The translations under genes were made by a program, and so were the position numbers. Source: Vespula vulgaris (taxonomy: Eukaryota; Arthropoda; Insecta; Hymenoptera; Vespidae). From it: 64,000 nucleotides of DNA. Below are positions 13,985-24,013 of this stretch, one piece after another. Location of the stretch: NCBI RefSeq assembly GCF_905475345.1, contig NC_066586.1, positions 8,290,400-8,354,399 on the forward strand. The letters are read 5' to 3'. Within the stretch, counting starts at the first letter, position 1, and every line of letters starts with the position of its first letter. A model generated the notes under the pieces. The model made no database searches. It was not told the origin of the DNA and saw only the letters and a list, made by a program, of their open reading frames with translations.

Positions 13985-14023
13985 ATATACATACATACAT
14001 ACATACATACATACATACATACA

Positions 14024-14087
<64 letters not shown>
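13985..14087. repeat. (ATAC)n then (TA)n compound microsatellite
   Basis: About 16 ATAC units to about 14052, followed by a TA run. Confidence 0.97.
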
Positions 14088-14090
<3 letters not shown>

Positions 14091-15663
14091 CTTTATCTTT
14101 ACTTCTTTATAGCAAATTAATTTATATGATTTTGTAAATTTTATTGCGAATTAAAGGAGATTAAGTATAACATTTTAACGAAGAACTTGTTTATAATGAC
14201 GAAAAAAGAAAAAAATGAACACTTGGTGAACTATCTTTATCTTTATCTTTATTTCACGAGGAAACTTTGTATCGTGGCAGTAAGATACGAATTCCCGTGG
14301 CTGTGAATAATTACTTTAACGATCTCTCACTTTACTAGCTTATCTTTTAGATTTATCGTAGACGCACGCCATCCGTGCGATCGTCTCACCGCATTTATGA
14401 TCAGCTTTGCGTTTCCGTTTTCTCTTGGTGGTCGATCGATCTTTCGCGATGATGATCCCTGATCAACTTGATGTCTTCTTCTTTCCTCCATCTTTTCTTT
14501 TTTTTCTTTTCCTTTTTTTTTCTTCTTTTTGTCCCGTGGCTAAAGTACTTTGGAAAACGTACCGACAAAGGAAAGTCCGCATCATCGAGGACCTTCAACA
14601 GGCTTTCCAAGGAGGTCCCCGAAATCTTTTCGTTATTTGCTCTGCAAGCTGGTTTTAAGAGTTTTTCGGTGCTCTTCACGGAAGGCCTTCTTTCTTTTCT
14701 CCATCATCTCTTCGAGCGTCATTTCTTTATTCAATTTCTTTCGACGAACGAAAAAGGAATCGCCTGACGTGCGCAAAATTAAAAATTTGGGAAAAGTTTG
14801 GTTTCTTATAAAAATCAAAAGGAGTAACATAAACATGTATTTAACTACACATATATTTTTTCGAATACATTTTATTAGCTACTTTTTTTAAGTACTTTTT
14901 TTTTATAAATTCATTAGGTATATGTAAGCAATATATGTTCCATGTTAGATCGTGTACGCACACACGTAACATTTATAAATGTTTTAATATTCACGTACAT
15001 GCGTGTTCTATTTCTTTCTTTTTATATAATCCCAAACCGTCGACTGTGCTTAAGTTTTTGGCCAAACATATTCCATATAAGATTTTACGATAGAACTGAA
15101 AGAAAAGAGAAAAGCATCTGAACACATCGAAAGTCTCTGGAGAACGAATTCGCAAGTCTCATAAATCGTTCTATCTTTCTTTCTTCCTTTTTTTTTCGCG
15201 TGTTAGATTACCATTTCGAGTTTGATATAGCATAACGCGCTTTCGATGAATATTAAAATCTAAAACGGTAACGGGACTTTTAAAGATTCGATAGAAAGGA
15301 GCAGTCGGCTTTCCTTTTGGTTTATCGTTGCTCCGGAAATCGCAAGAGACACTTTGCAAGGCGTTCTTCGCAACGACGCCAACGTCCTGCGCGAGCTCGT
15401 TCGTCCAAATGTCCTGCGTTATTCGTGCCTAACATACTTAAACCGACGTTTCCTGATACGAGCTATCCGACCGTAAGCGTCTAACCAATTCTAATATGCC
15501 TTAGCACCGATGAGCCTTTTCTACGCGTAGCTATGCGAACTAAGTTTTCTACTGATTAAGTATTCAACGTGAATTTTTTTGGCTAATTTATTAGACTCCC
15601 CCGTCCCTCGTCCTTCTCCTCTTTCCTTCTCCTCCGTCCTCTCCTCTCTACTTCTTCTCTCTC

Positions 15664-15975
15664 CTTGTCAGCTTGAACCTCTCGCTCGTTCCGACTTTTG
15701 CCGGTTGAAACCGAAATGGTAAGCTGAATTTGGCAACTTTGTTCCGAGACTCGAACACTTCTAAATTCGACTTAATTTAACTGCCTAGATTCGAATCGAT
15801 ATTTCGATTCAAAACGTCTTGTCAGCTTAACCTCGTACGATCGGACGTTCGCCGAATGAAACCGAAATGGAAACCCGAATTTGGCAAGTTTCTGCTGAGA
15901 TTCGAACATCGTTTCTTAATTCGATTAAATTTAACTGGCGAGATTTTTGAAATCGATATTTCGATTGAAATCGAG
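15664..15975. repeat. Diverged tandem duplication, period about 154 bp
   Basis: Two units begin CTTGTCAGCTT at 15664 and 15818. They share the blocks GAAACCGAAATGG, GAATTTGGCAA, ATTCGA followed by AATTTAACTG, and ATCGATATTTCGATT in the same order. Divergence is substantial, so the duplication is old. Confidence 0.85.
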
Positions 15976-17500
15976 CTGTCAATCGATTTTCGAAGATTAT
16001 TTTTCTATCACGTAATAAATATAAAATTTTCAATCTTTCTGAACGTACTTTCGTGGATTTCGCGTTTGACATGTTAAAAGAAAGAAGTCGAGGGATTTAT
16101 CGCTTCTTCACGAGAGATAAAAGCTTTCGGTTTCTAAGAAACAGACACTTAACTTCCTTTATCGTCCGGTTTACTGTTACCTCTAATCAGAAGGAGCTCA
16201 CCGAGTTGGAACGCTACTTCCAGCAGAAACGTTCCTTTAAAATCTCTGCATCTTGCTGGACTGGATGTTACTCGCACTTTCTATTAATCACTTGCTTGAT
16301 TTATATCTCGTTTATTTTCAGTAAAATTAATTATACTCTTAACATTCTGAAAACAACGATGGAGTTTTTCTAATCGAGCATCTTCCGTTCGATTATCATT
16401 CGTTAGTACTAATTGAAGTATTCATAGAAATTTCATTCTGTATTTTCTTCGTTTCCTTTTCTTTTTTTTTTTTTTATTAAATTCTATATTCGACACTCGT
16501 ATTATCGTTTCGTCGATAATAATTCGTTCGAGCTATGCTCTGCCTAGCGTAATGCCGCTTTGAATGGCACGATGAGGATAATCCTGCTATCATTATAGTA
16601 AAGCCTTGAAGGAAAACGATCGGCATCGACGGATGTAACGAATGTCATCCGGACACGGTAACTTGCCAATCGTAATCCATGTTATATCGTATTATGACCG
16701 ATTAGAAAACATACGACGGAGTTGGTTGCTCGCGTGCGGAGGTCAGACGAGATTAGGTAGGGAGAGAGAAAGAGATTAGAAACTAGAAGTTGTACGATGT
16801 TTTCTGACAATACATCGAATCGTATCCAAATATTTTTTTTTCTCTTTTTTTTTTTTAATAATACAACAAAACATCAAAAACGATTAAAAGCGATATATAA
16901 ATTAACGATAATATATTAATTTGTTTTATTTGCCAGATTAACTTTCCTCATTATATTTCGATCGTACGTGGTCCAATAGAAAGGAAATGATCGAATAAAA
17001 ATATAGCTTACATCGTATTCTTTCTTTATTTCTTTCTTTCTTCGTAGTCATAAATTTTCATTAATAATTAACCGAACATCATTGTCTTTTCCACGCGAAT
17101 AAATAAAATAGTACGAATGGAAAAGTTTATAAAGAAGAAGATATTCTCGATTATTTTCGATTTCTACAGATCTATTATTTATTCTTTCTTTGCTTAAAGG
17201 CGAGTCGAAACGAGCCGGTAGATAAGAAACGATTATTAAAGTAACGACGCTAAACCACAAGGAGAGTACATTTCGCGTAATTGCCTCACCGATGTGCTGC
17301 CGGTGCTTTTGATAATTGCTTCTTCTAACAGTGGGAGGTCTCCCTCGAGTTGTTAGAGTTCCTTTAAGCGTTACAAATAAATCATCGTGCAGGATATTCT
17401 AAACGGTGAACTTACCTCCTCTCTGGTGGACCGTTAGAACAGCACGTTTCTCTATTTTGCCTTTGATTGGCTAGCTTGCTTCTCTCTTTTCCTAGTCCTC

Positions 17501-17607
17501 ACTCTCCGTTCTCCTTTTTTTCCCCCTTTCCTCGTCCTCCTCCTCTTCTTCCTCCTCTTCCTCCTCCTCCTCCTTCTTTTCTTCTCTTGCTTCTCTCTTT
17601 CTCTCTT
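17501..17607. repeat. CTC/CTT-rich pyrimidine tract
   Basis: About 100 bp of almost pure pyrimidine made of imperfect CCT and CTT triplets. Confidence 0.85.
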
Positions 17608-18059
17608 TCTTCACTATTCTAAGGCGACCTTGAGTCTAGGAAACGATTAGAGTCGAGCCTTCCTGCTCACCATCTATTTTTGGTGTCATGAATTAGATCT
17701 CTTAGATTCGTTCGTCTCGGCTACCATCGTTTGGAATTTGTACTTATTAACGGATTGCCTATGTAATGACGAATCGATACGGAACGCAAATTATTTATTT
17801 CTAATATCAATATAAATAGAAGTAGTAACGGCATCAAATCGGAACAGTAGAGGTTCACCTGCTTTACATTTTCTAGTTTCATTAGGACGATTCTCTATGA
17901 TTTATGTAGCGTTAGACGGTATAACGAGATAACGATGTATATCGATGCTAATATATTTACAAGCTTTCTCAGGAAAGGACCCGGTGAAAGTCTATACTAT
18001 AATGTAATACAAATGACTTTGTTAATTAATTACTCTTTCAACAATGATTTCGAGACATT

Positions 18060-18210
18060 ACGTGCGTGTGTGTATATAATATATATCGGATATATAATAT
18101 ATATATATAATATATATATATATATATTTATATATAATATTATATACATAATATATAATATATATACATATTTATAATGTATATATATATGTATATATAT
18201 ATATTGTAAC
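18060..18210. repeat. TA-rich microsatellite cluster
   Basis: Interrupted (TA)n and TATAATA units. They encode an artificial Ile-Tyr frame. Confidence 0.9.
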
Positions 18211-18615
18211 TGAGGTTAAAGGGACATTTAAATTATTATCGATTTAAAAGCATTGGAAACAGAATTTAGGTCGTGGAAGGAAAGCTTTTCGATAGCCGTA
18301 AAACGATAATTCGTGAGTAAGAGAACCATGGTTGGAATGGGCATCCTTAAGATGATCGTCACGGAAGAGAGTCGACGACGTTCGCGTGCGTTTGCTCGAA
18401 CGTTAATATATTAGTTACGGGAGCGATAGTCCACGACGACGACGACAACGACGGATGAACGTGTTAATAAATAACGTTCTTGGAAGATCGGCTTACGGAG
18501 TAGCGGAGTCGTAAATCGATGATTAAATAAACTTATGCCATGCTTGAATGCTTTGACACGAATGAGAAAGGCAAGTTCCTCTTTGAGAGGACTGACTTAT
18601 TTATTGGATTTGCCT

Positions 18616-18657
18616 ATCTCTCTCTCTCTCTCTCTCTCTTTCTTTCTCTTTCTCTTT
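18616..18657. repeat. (CT)n microsatellite
   Basis: A CT run that decays into CTTT units. Confidence 0.9.
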
Positions 18658-19226
18658 ATTTTTTTTCTTTCTCTATTTTTCTTTTTAAATTTCTAATCTG
18701 CCTTTTCTTAATTTTTTCAAAGACAAAGTTGATTCTAACGAATCAAGACACGATTAAAATTTCTACAATTTTATCTTAATTAATACTCTTCTCTCGTTAT
18801 TGCGATAATCAGACGATATCATCAATGTTGCTGATTTATTACGTTACGTTCTTTAATCGATTTATATCGCGCGATCGAACCATTTAAGGGAGTAACGCTT
18901 TTGAATTTTGACTTTCACCGATCGAAAGACTTTTTCTTTTCCAGACCAGGGAAAGTTTGGATCGTTTTCACGAGTTTTTTGATCATGATAAGTAACTATG
19001 CAAAAATAAATGATATAAATGAAACTGATTCAATATTCATAAGCTTTGATTAAAGAAAAAAAAAAATAGGTAAATAAAGATAAAGTTGTGAGATAAAATA
19101 AATCGTAAAGGTATTTGTTCGATTTGAATATTTCGATATAAATACGAAAGATAGGATGAAGATGTTAATTAGAAACTATAGAAAATTATTACCTACCTGT
19201 CACGATAAATTACACATTATATATAT

Positions 19227-19470
19227 GGACCGTTTATTTTGAAAGTGGTGTAAGTCCATTTTTTAAAAATTGAGATATCACATAATTTGTGATTAATTTA
19301 GTGTAAACTTTTTATTTATAATTAGTTAATATTTAATATCTTAAAAAATGCCAATACTTTATTCAATTTAAAATTGGCCAATAAAAGAAGTTGCGTAGAG
19401 ATTGATTATTAACCTTTCATTTTTTCGAAATAACAAAAAATTAACTTGCACCGCTTTCAAAATAAACGGT

Positions 19471-19472
<2 letters not shown>
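19227..19472. mobile_element. MITE of about 245 bp with matching terminal inverted repeats
   Basis: The left end GACCGTTTATTTTGAAAG (from 19228) followed by TGGTGTAAGT matches the reverse complement of the right end. The right end reads GACCGTTTATTTTGAAAG then CGGTGCAAGT, ending at 19471. About 26 of 28 positions agree, and weaker similarity continues inward. Both ends sit in TA-rich DNA, consistent with a TA target typical of Tc1/mariner-type elements. The interior of about 190 bp has no transposase frame, so it would depend on a transposase encoded elsewhere. Confidence 0.88.
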
Positions 19473-19508
<36 letters not shown>

Positions 19509-19677
19509 CCAATAATTACTCGATAATAATCGCAAGTTCGTATAATTAAAAAGATCTCCTGATAAATTCAACGAAATATCAATCGGATAAAGAAATCGAT
19601 ATATTCTTATTAATAATATATAATCGATATTAATTTATATTATTTATATATTATTTATATATATATCATTCGGTAAC

Positions 19678-19679
<2 letters not shown>

Positions 19680-19714
<35 letters not shown>
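19680..19714. repeat. (TA)n microsatellite
   Basis: A near-perfect TA run. A similar run begins just outside the right end of the preceding MITE, at about 19474-19506. Confidence 0.95.
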
Positions 19715-19717
<3 letters not shown>

Positions 19718-19789
19718 TTCATAGAGAAACTATCGTTTCTATCCTATCAAAATTTCGTTTCGATGTATAATAGACTAGGAATGACGTCA

Positions 19790-20000
19790 TGATTCGAAAC
19801 GAATTCCCGGGCATACGCTGATGAGGAGTAGGAGTTCAGCATCGTGGAACGAAGTCGGACTCGTGTAAAGTAAAAGTCAAGGAACGGTTCTATTGTTGGA
19901 GATCGCTCGAGATCTTTCAACGTTGAGAGTACGCGCGACCCAGAGAGAATTCGGAGCGAGTGCGAGTCGGCTCTTGCCGCGTTCCGTTAGCCGCGTGAGT
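19790..20000 (+). promoter_or_regulatory. Candidate promoter / non-coding first exon with GTGAGT donor
   Basis: This block is much richer in GC and CpG than its surroundings and contains GCGCGACC, TTGCCGCGTTCC and CCGCGTGAGTGCGCG. A consensus 5' splice donor, GTGAGT, begins at 19995 on the + strand. It lies about 2.8 kb upstream of the first readable TRIT1 exon. In compact insect promoters such islands often mark the transcription start and 5'UTR exon. No P-loop coding sequence is found in it, so linking it to TRIT1 is only inference. Confidence 0.3.
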
Positions 20001-20071
20001 GCGCGAATACACACACATATAAACACAAACACACACGCATACGAGATGAGCCAGCCGGTCATCGTATATAC

Positions 20072-20123
<52 letters not shown>

Positions 20124-21139
20124 TCAGTGGATGAAACAGGTTTCGAGAGAGGCTTTCGCTCCTCTCGCAGAAGATATGCCCTCAATGGTCTCACCGCCAT
20201 CCTCTCCGATCTTTACCACTTCTTCTATTCATTCACCGTTTTCACCGAACATTTTATGATCGACGATGATCACCAAGAAATCCTCGTCCTCCTGATAGAT
20301 TTGTCAGAAGCAATATTACGCGTGATATATTGAGTTCGAAAGAGTTTCTATCTCGAAAGTTTCTTATTAATAGATTACGTTTCTTTTTATTTTAGATATA
20401 TGATCGGTTAGATACATTTTTATTTGCATGAATTATTATATGCATCTGTTCTATGTCGATGATAAAAATAATTGACGTAATTGATTCCTTTTAATTAAAT
20501 CTTAGGAACTTGTCAATTTTTCACAAATGGAAAGTTATTAGTTCTAATCGTACTTCGTTTCTGCATACGACGGATTCGTCAAAAGGAATATTTTTGCATT
20601 ATATGACATTACGTTTCTCTTATAGATATCATTGTTCCATTAAATAAATATAAATATGAATTATTAAATATACTTGCATTACGTCGATGGTAAAAACTAA
20701 TGACACATAATCGAATTTTTTCTACTTGCTGTTAGGTAATTGTGAATTTTTAATGAAGGTTACTATTCCTTTTTAATAATACGCGCTCGCGTTCACGATA
20801 GATCAGTTAAAAGGGATATTATACATTCTATAATATTACATTTCTTTTTACAATTTTTGTAATTGTTTCATTAAATAAATATTTTCTTGAATTAATTAAA
20901 TTTATCTATGTTATAATCGATCGAATAAAAAGGAATAAAATAATCGAATCCTTTTACTTAATTGTAAACTGTTATCAATTTTTCACGAAAACTGTCTTAT
21001 ATATAAGTAAAAATCGTATTTTCATCGGTTGGCAAACATCCTTCGTAAAGAGATCCTGCGGATCGATTTAAGGTTCAATAGCGAACCGGTGGAATGCGGT
21101 CTCTCGAGTTCGGCGCGCGTGGAACGAGCCGGTCGCTCG

Positions 21140-21171
<32 letters not shown>

Positions 21172-22814
21172 CTTCTTCTTCTTCTTCTTCTTCTTCTTCT
21201 TCTTCTTCTTCTTCTTCTTCTTCTTCTTCTTCTACTTCTTCTTCCTCTTCTTCTTCTTCTTTCTCTTCTTCTTCTTCTTGTGTACCTTCGCGGTAGAAGA
21301 TAAGAATAACAGACTTATAGGTGACTATGCAAACGGTCGAAATTTCAACGTCGAAAAAAGAAGAATAATTTCGTCTTTGGGCTCGTTTGGGTTCGTTCGC
21401 ACGAAATCTTTCTTGTACTTCATTCTAGTGGCAAAACCTATGAAAAAGTACGAAAGATCGAAGCGGAACGAAGGTTGAAGACCGCTTTAGAACGTCGGAA
21501 ACCTGTTCAAAGATCGAAGACACGGCCGTTCCGGCTACATCTGGCGGCCGGATCGGAACGTTGAAAACCTGTTCCACACCGAGCTATGTCGTGTGTACGT
21601 AATGGAATGTTGAGCGTAAAGTCGAAATTCTCGTAATCGGAAACGTTCTTGGATTCTCGTTTATCCGTCTTAGTGGTGCGCATCGAACGTGAACGAACGG
21701 AAGAGAAGGAAAGCTCCTCTTTTGCTCTTTCCTTTTTCTTCTTCTTCTTCTATTTCTTCTTTGAAGCATTTATGTTTTGCTTCTGTCGTCTCTGTCGAAA
21801 ATATCCGTTCTTGTTTGAAATATCCGTCATGTTTCGAAAATATCCGACTTGATTGACGTTTCGATCCAAACGGAAAAGTGTTTAGAAATTTGGTTCTCTT
21901 ATTTCGATATGGTACAACATAATCTTTTTTTCTTGATCTGATCACCTATACCATCGTTAATAAAGAGGATGAATCTACGTGAAAAGATAAGTCAACAATT
22001 TTAAGTGACACTTTCTTTTCGAAGATTTATTTCTGGACATATAAATGTTGAAGATCTGTCATTGAAGATTTATCTAATGATTTATGATTTCCAAATACTA
22101 GATACTTAGATACATTGATTAAATTACTTTTAATCGCAACAATAATTTTTTGTTCGGTAATCCTTCTATTTATTGTTACTATGAAAAAATGAAGTCATTT
22201 ATACAAGGTCGAGTATGTCGAATCATATGTTTACTTACGTACATTCATCCGTCAGAATCCGAACAATATGGTCGAGGTCCATCTCGTTTTGGATCCAATT
22301 GATTCGATAGGATTAAAAAATATTAATCTTTAATATAACGTTTTAAAGTAGAGTTATTAGACCATGAACATGATCAAACGGATATCGATCAGAAAAAAAG
22401 AAAATATAAATACGAGTTTGTTCCCATAAAAAGATCATAATCGTAAACTTTCCATTTAAATGAAACACTTCTCTCATATCTTTTTCATTGATATCATCTT
22501 CGTTTATATTGTGTCGAACTTTATTCTATCGTTATATTCTGGGATTCTTGAAAACTCACAGTGATATTTGAGTTCTCGTTTAATTGGTTGGATTATAGAA
22601 ACGACCCTAATTCTCATTGAATCACTCATTTACTTTCTTACACATCGAAGAGACACGCGCATAAACTAATTAATGCAATTTACGCGGTAAATAACGAGGA
22701 GAAAACGAGATAGTAGTAGCATATATATTTTTACAACCCATCCATAACTTTTTTTCTTAACCTCTGTCATTATCCTTTCAGTTACGATAATCTAGATTGG
22801 ATATTAATCCGCAG
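20001..22814. other. Non-coding stretch upstream of the TRIT1 exons
   Basis: It holds a (TACA)n-(TA)n microsatellite at about 20065-20120, the long CTT repeat listed separately, and a GC-rich patch at 21480-21620. In that patch AACGTCGGAAACCTGTTC is followed by a near copy, AACGTTGAAAACCTGTTC, about 60 bp later. The final part is the presumed intron ahead of the first TRIT1 exon. If exon entry were at the earlier TTTCAG near 22781, an in-frame TAA at 22788 would follow, so a later acceptor must be used. Confidence 0.5.
21142..21279. repeat. (CTT)n trinucleotide repeat, about 46 units
   Basis: A long CTT run with a few interruptions near its right end. It causes artificial poly-Phe and poly-Leu frames and is flanked by CpG-rich sequence on the left. 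Confidence 0.97.
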
Positions 22815-22952
22815 GTGTATAAGGGTCTAGACATCGTTACAGCCAAGGTGACCAAGGAAGAAAAGCAAATGGCGGTTCATCATATGTTAGACATCGTTGA
22901 TCCTCTCACCTATTTTTCTGTCACCGACTTCAGGGACATGGTGCTACCGATT
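22815..22952 (+). CDS. TRIT1: TRIT1 internal exon: tRNA dimethylallyltransferase, DMAPP/tRNA-binding part
   Basis: TRIT1 (bacterial MiaA, yeast Mod5) transfers a dimethylallyl group from DMAPP to N6 of A37 next to the anticodon of tRNAs reading UNN codons, in cytosol and mitochondria. This 46-residue exon begins VYKGLDIVTAKVTKEE, directly after the point where the conserved Ser-Met-Gln of the P-loop exon would end. It continues through HHMLDIVDP and VTDFRDMVLPI, all family hallmarks. I place the acceptor at the CAG ending at 22814, because the Gln-Val junction is conserved and earlier acceptors are less consistent. An in-frame TAA at 22788 rules out the TTTCAG at 22781. The donor is GTAATC at 22953 and the exon is phase 0 at both ends. 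The P-loop exon that must precede it was not found in the window. Confidence 0.88.
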
Positions 22953-23660
22953 GTAATCTATTCTTATATATTTTGTATTGTTTCTTTTTTTTTCTTTCCT
23001 TCATTTTTCCTTTTCTTTTTCTGTTCGAGAAAGAAGCAAAGCTTTCCACAATTTTCTTTTTATTATTCATGATTTTTAAAACGATCGCGTGATACAACAT
23101 TTCTTTTTTTGTTCTCTCCACATTATCTACACCTTCTCCTTCTTCCTGTATGGCATCGTAGATAAGAAAATCCGAACGAAGCCGAATTTTGTCCAAGAAT
23201 AAGGAAGTAAGAAAGACCTTGATATTTTTTATTATTAAATAGCCATGGTCTTTCATAATAATTTTTATAAAGAAATATAAATTATCCTTCGATTCATAAA
23301 TATATTATTAATCTTTCGATTTAATTGCGAGTGATATTAAATATGCTGTTTCAATAGCTTATTGGAATAAATTGCATCGTTAAAAGTAAATTCAATTCTG
23401 TATAACGATCTTTAATTGAACGATCGCAAAATGTAACTAAGAGGTTCTAATAACACGAGAGCTGTAGTAAAATTAATGATCCGTTAATTACGATATTAAT
23501 GCAACATTTTATTTATTTACTTATTTATTTTCTCTTTCTTTTCTTTTCTCACTTAACGCGTGATCTTTCTTCCTTTTTCTTTTTTCGTAATCGTAAATCT
23601 CTTTCTCTTTGTCGCCCGTATTAAATCGATTACGATCACTATCTCTTTCGATCGATTTAG
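22953..23660 (+). other. TRIT1: TRIT1 intron, 708 bp
   Basis: GT-AG intron between the two upstream readable TRIT1 exons, with donor GTAATC and acceptor GATTTAG. It contains poly-pyrimidine runs and no other gene. Confidence 0.85.
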
Positions 23661-24013
23661 ATGGACGATTTAATATTGAAGAAGAAGATGCCAATCGTCG
23701 TCGGTGGTACGAATTATTACATAGAGTCAGTACTTTGGAAAATACTTATTTCGGACCCGAAGAAAAATTCTCAGGACGAGGAGGATCAAACGAGGATGGT
23801 TTCAAGCGATAACGACAACAAAGATAGAGGTGGGAACACACAGGAAACGTTGGAAAGAAGAGAAACGGAAGACGAGTCTTCGCCTTCAAAGAAGATGAAG
23901 ATCGACGGGTGGACGAGAGAGGAGACGAACGAGGTGCTACATCGTAGATTGGCCGAAATTGATCCGGAAATGGCACAGCGGCTTCATCCTAATAATAGAC
24001 GGAAGGTTATAAG
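23661..24013 (+). CDS. TRIT1: TRIT1 internal exon: active-site GGTNYYIES block and tRNA-binding domain
   Basis: 117 codons plus two bases. The exon carries the most diagnostic TRIT1/MiaA block, KKMPIVVGGTNYYIESVLW (about residues 9-27 of the exon). Near its end it has EVLHRRLAEIDPEMAQRLHP, then NNRRKVIR, the conserved basic tRNA-contacting segment. Between them is a hydrophilic segment of roughly 45 residues rich in Asp, Glu, Arg, Ser and Lys (about residues 31-76). It looks longer than the corresponding stretch of the human protein as I remember it. The exon starts after ATCGATTTAG and ends at AAG|GTGAGT. The final two bases, AG, combine with the first A of the 63765 exon to give Arg. This joins VIR to SLEVFEQYG exactly as the family requires, which confirms the splice pairing. 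Confidence 0.95.

Larger units (their letters stand above)
14088..19226. other. Non-coding stretch, no gene recognised
   Basis: The stretch contains a 154-bp duplication, a pyrimidine-rich tract and TA/CT microsatellites listed separately. Minus-strand frames at 14401-14836 encode Lys/Glu-rich sequence (MTLEEMMEKRKKAFREEH) that could be exon-like but match nothing I know. Frames at 15827-16373 lie on the duplication. Confidence 0.45.

Noticed and set aside
14401..14836. Overlapping Lys/Glu-rich frames on the minus strand
   Set aside because: They partly come from poly-A/T and pyrimidine runs. One segment is protein-like, but no consistent exon could be built.
19893..20333. 146-codon plus-strand frame
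   Set aside because: It runs through a TACA/TA microsatellite and a probable 5'UTR-like island, and no family is recognisable.
21029..21478. 149-codon frame with poly-Phe
   Set aside because: It is an artefact of the CTT repeat. The flanking residues match nothing.
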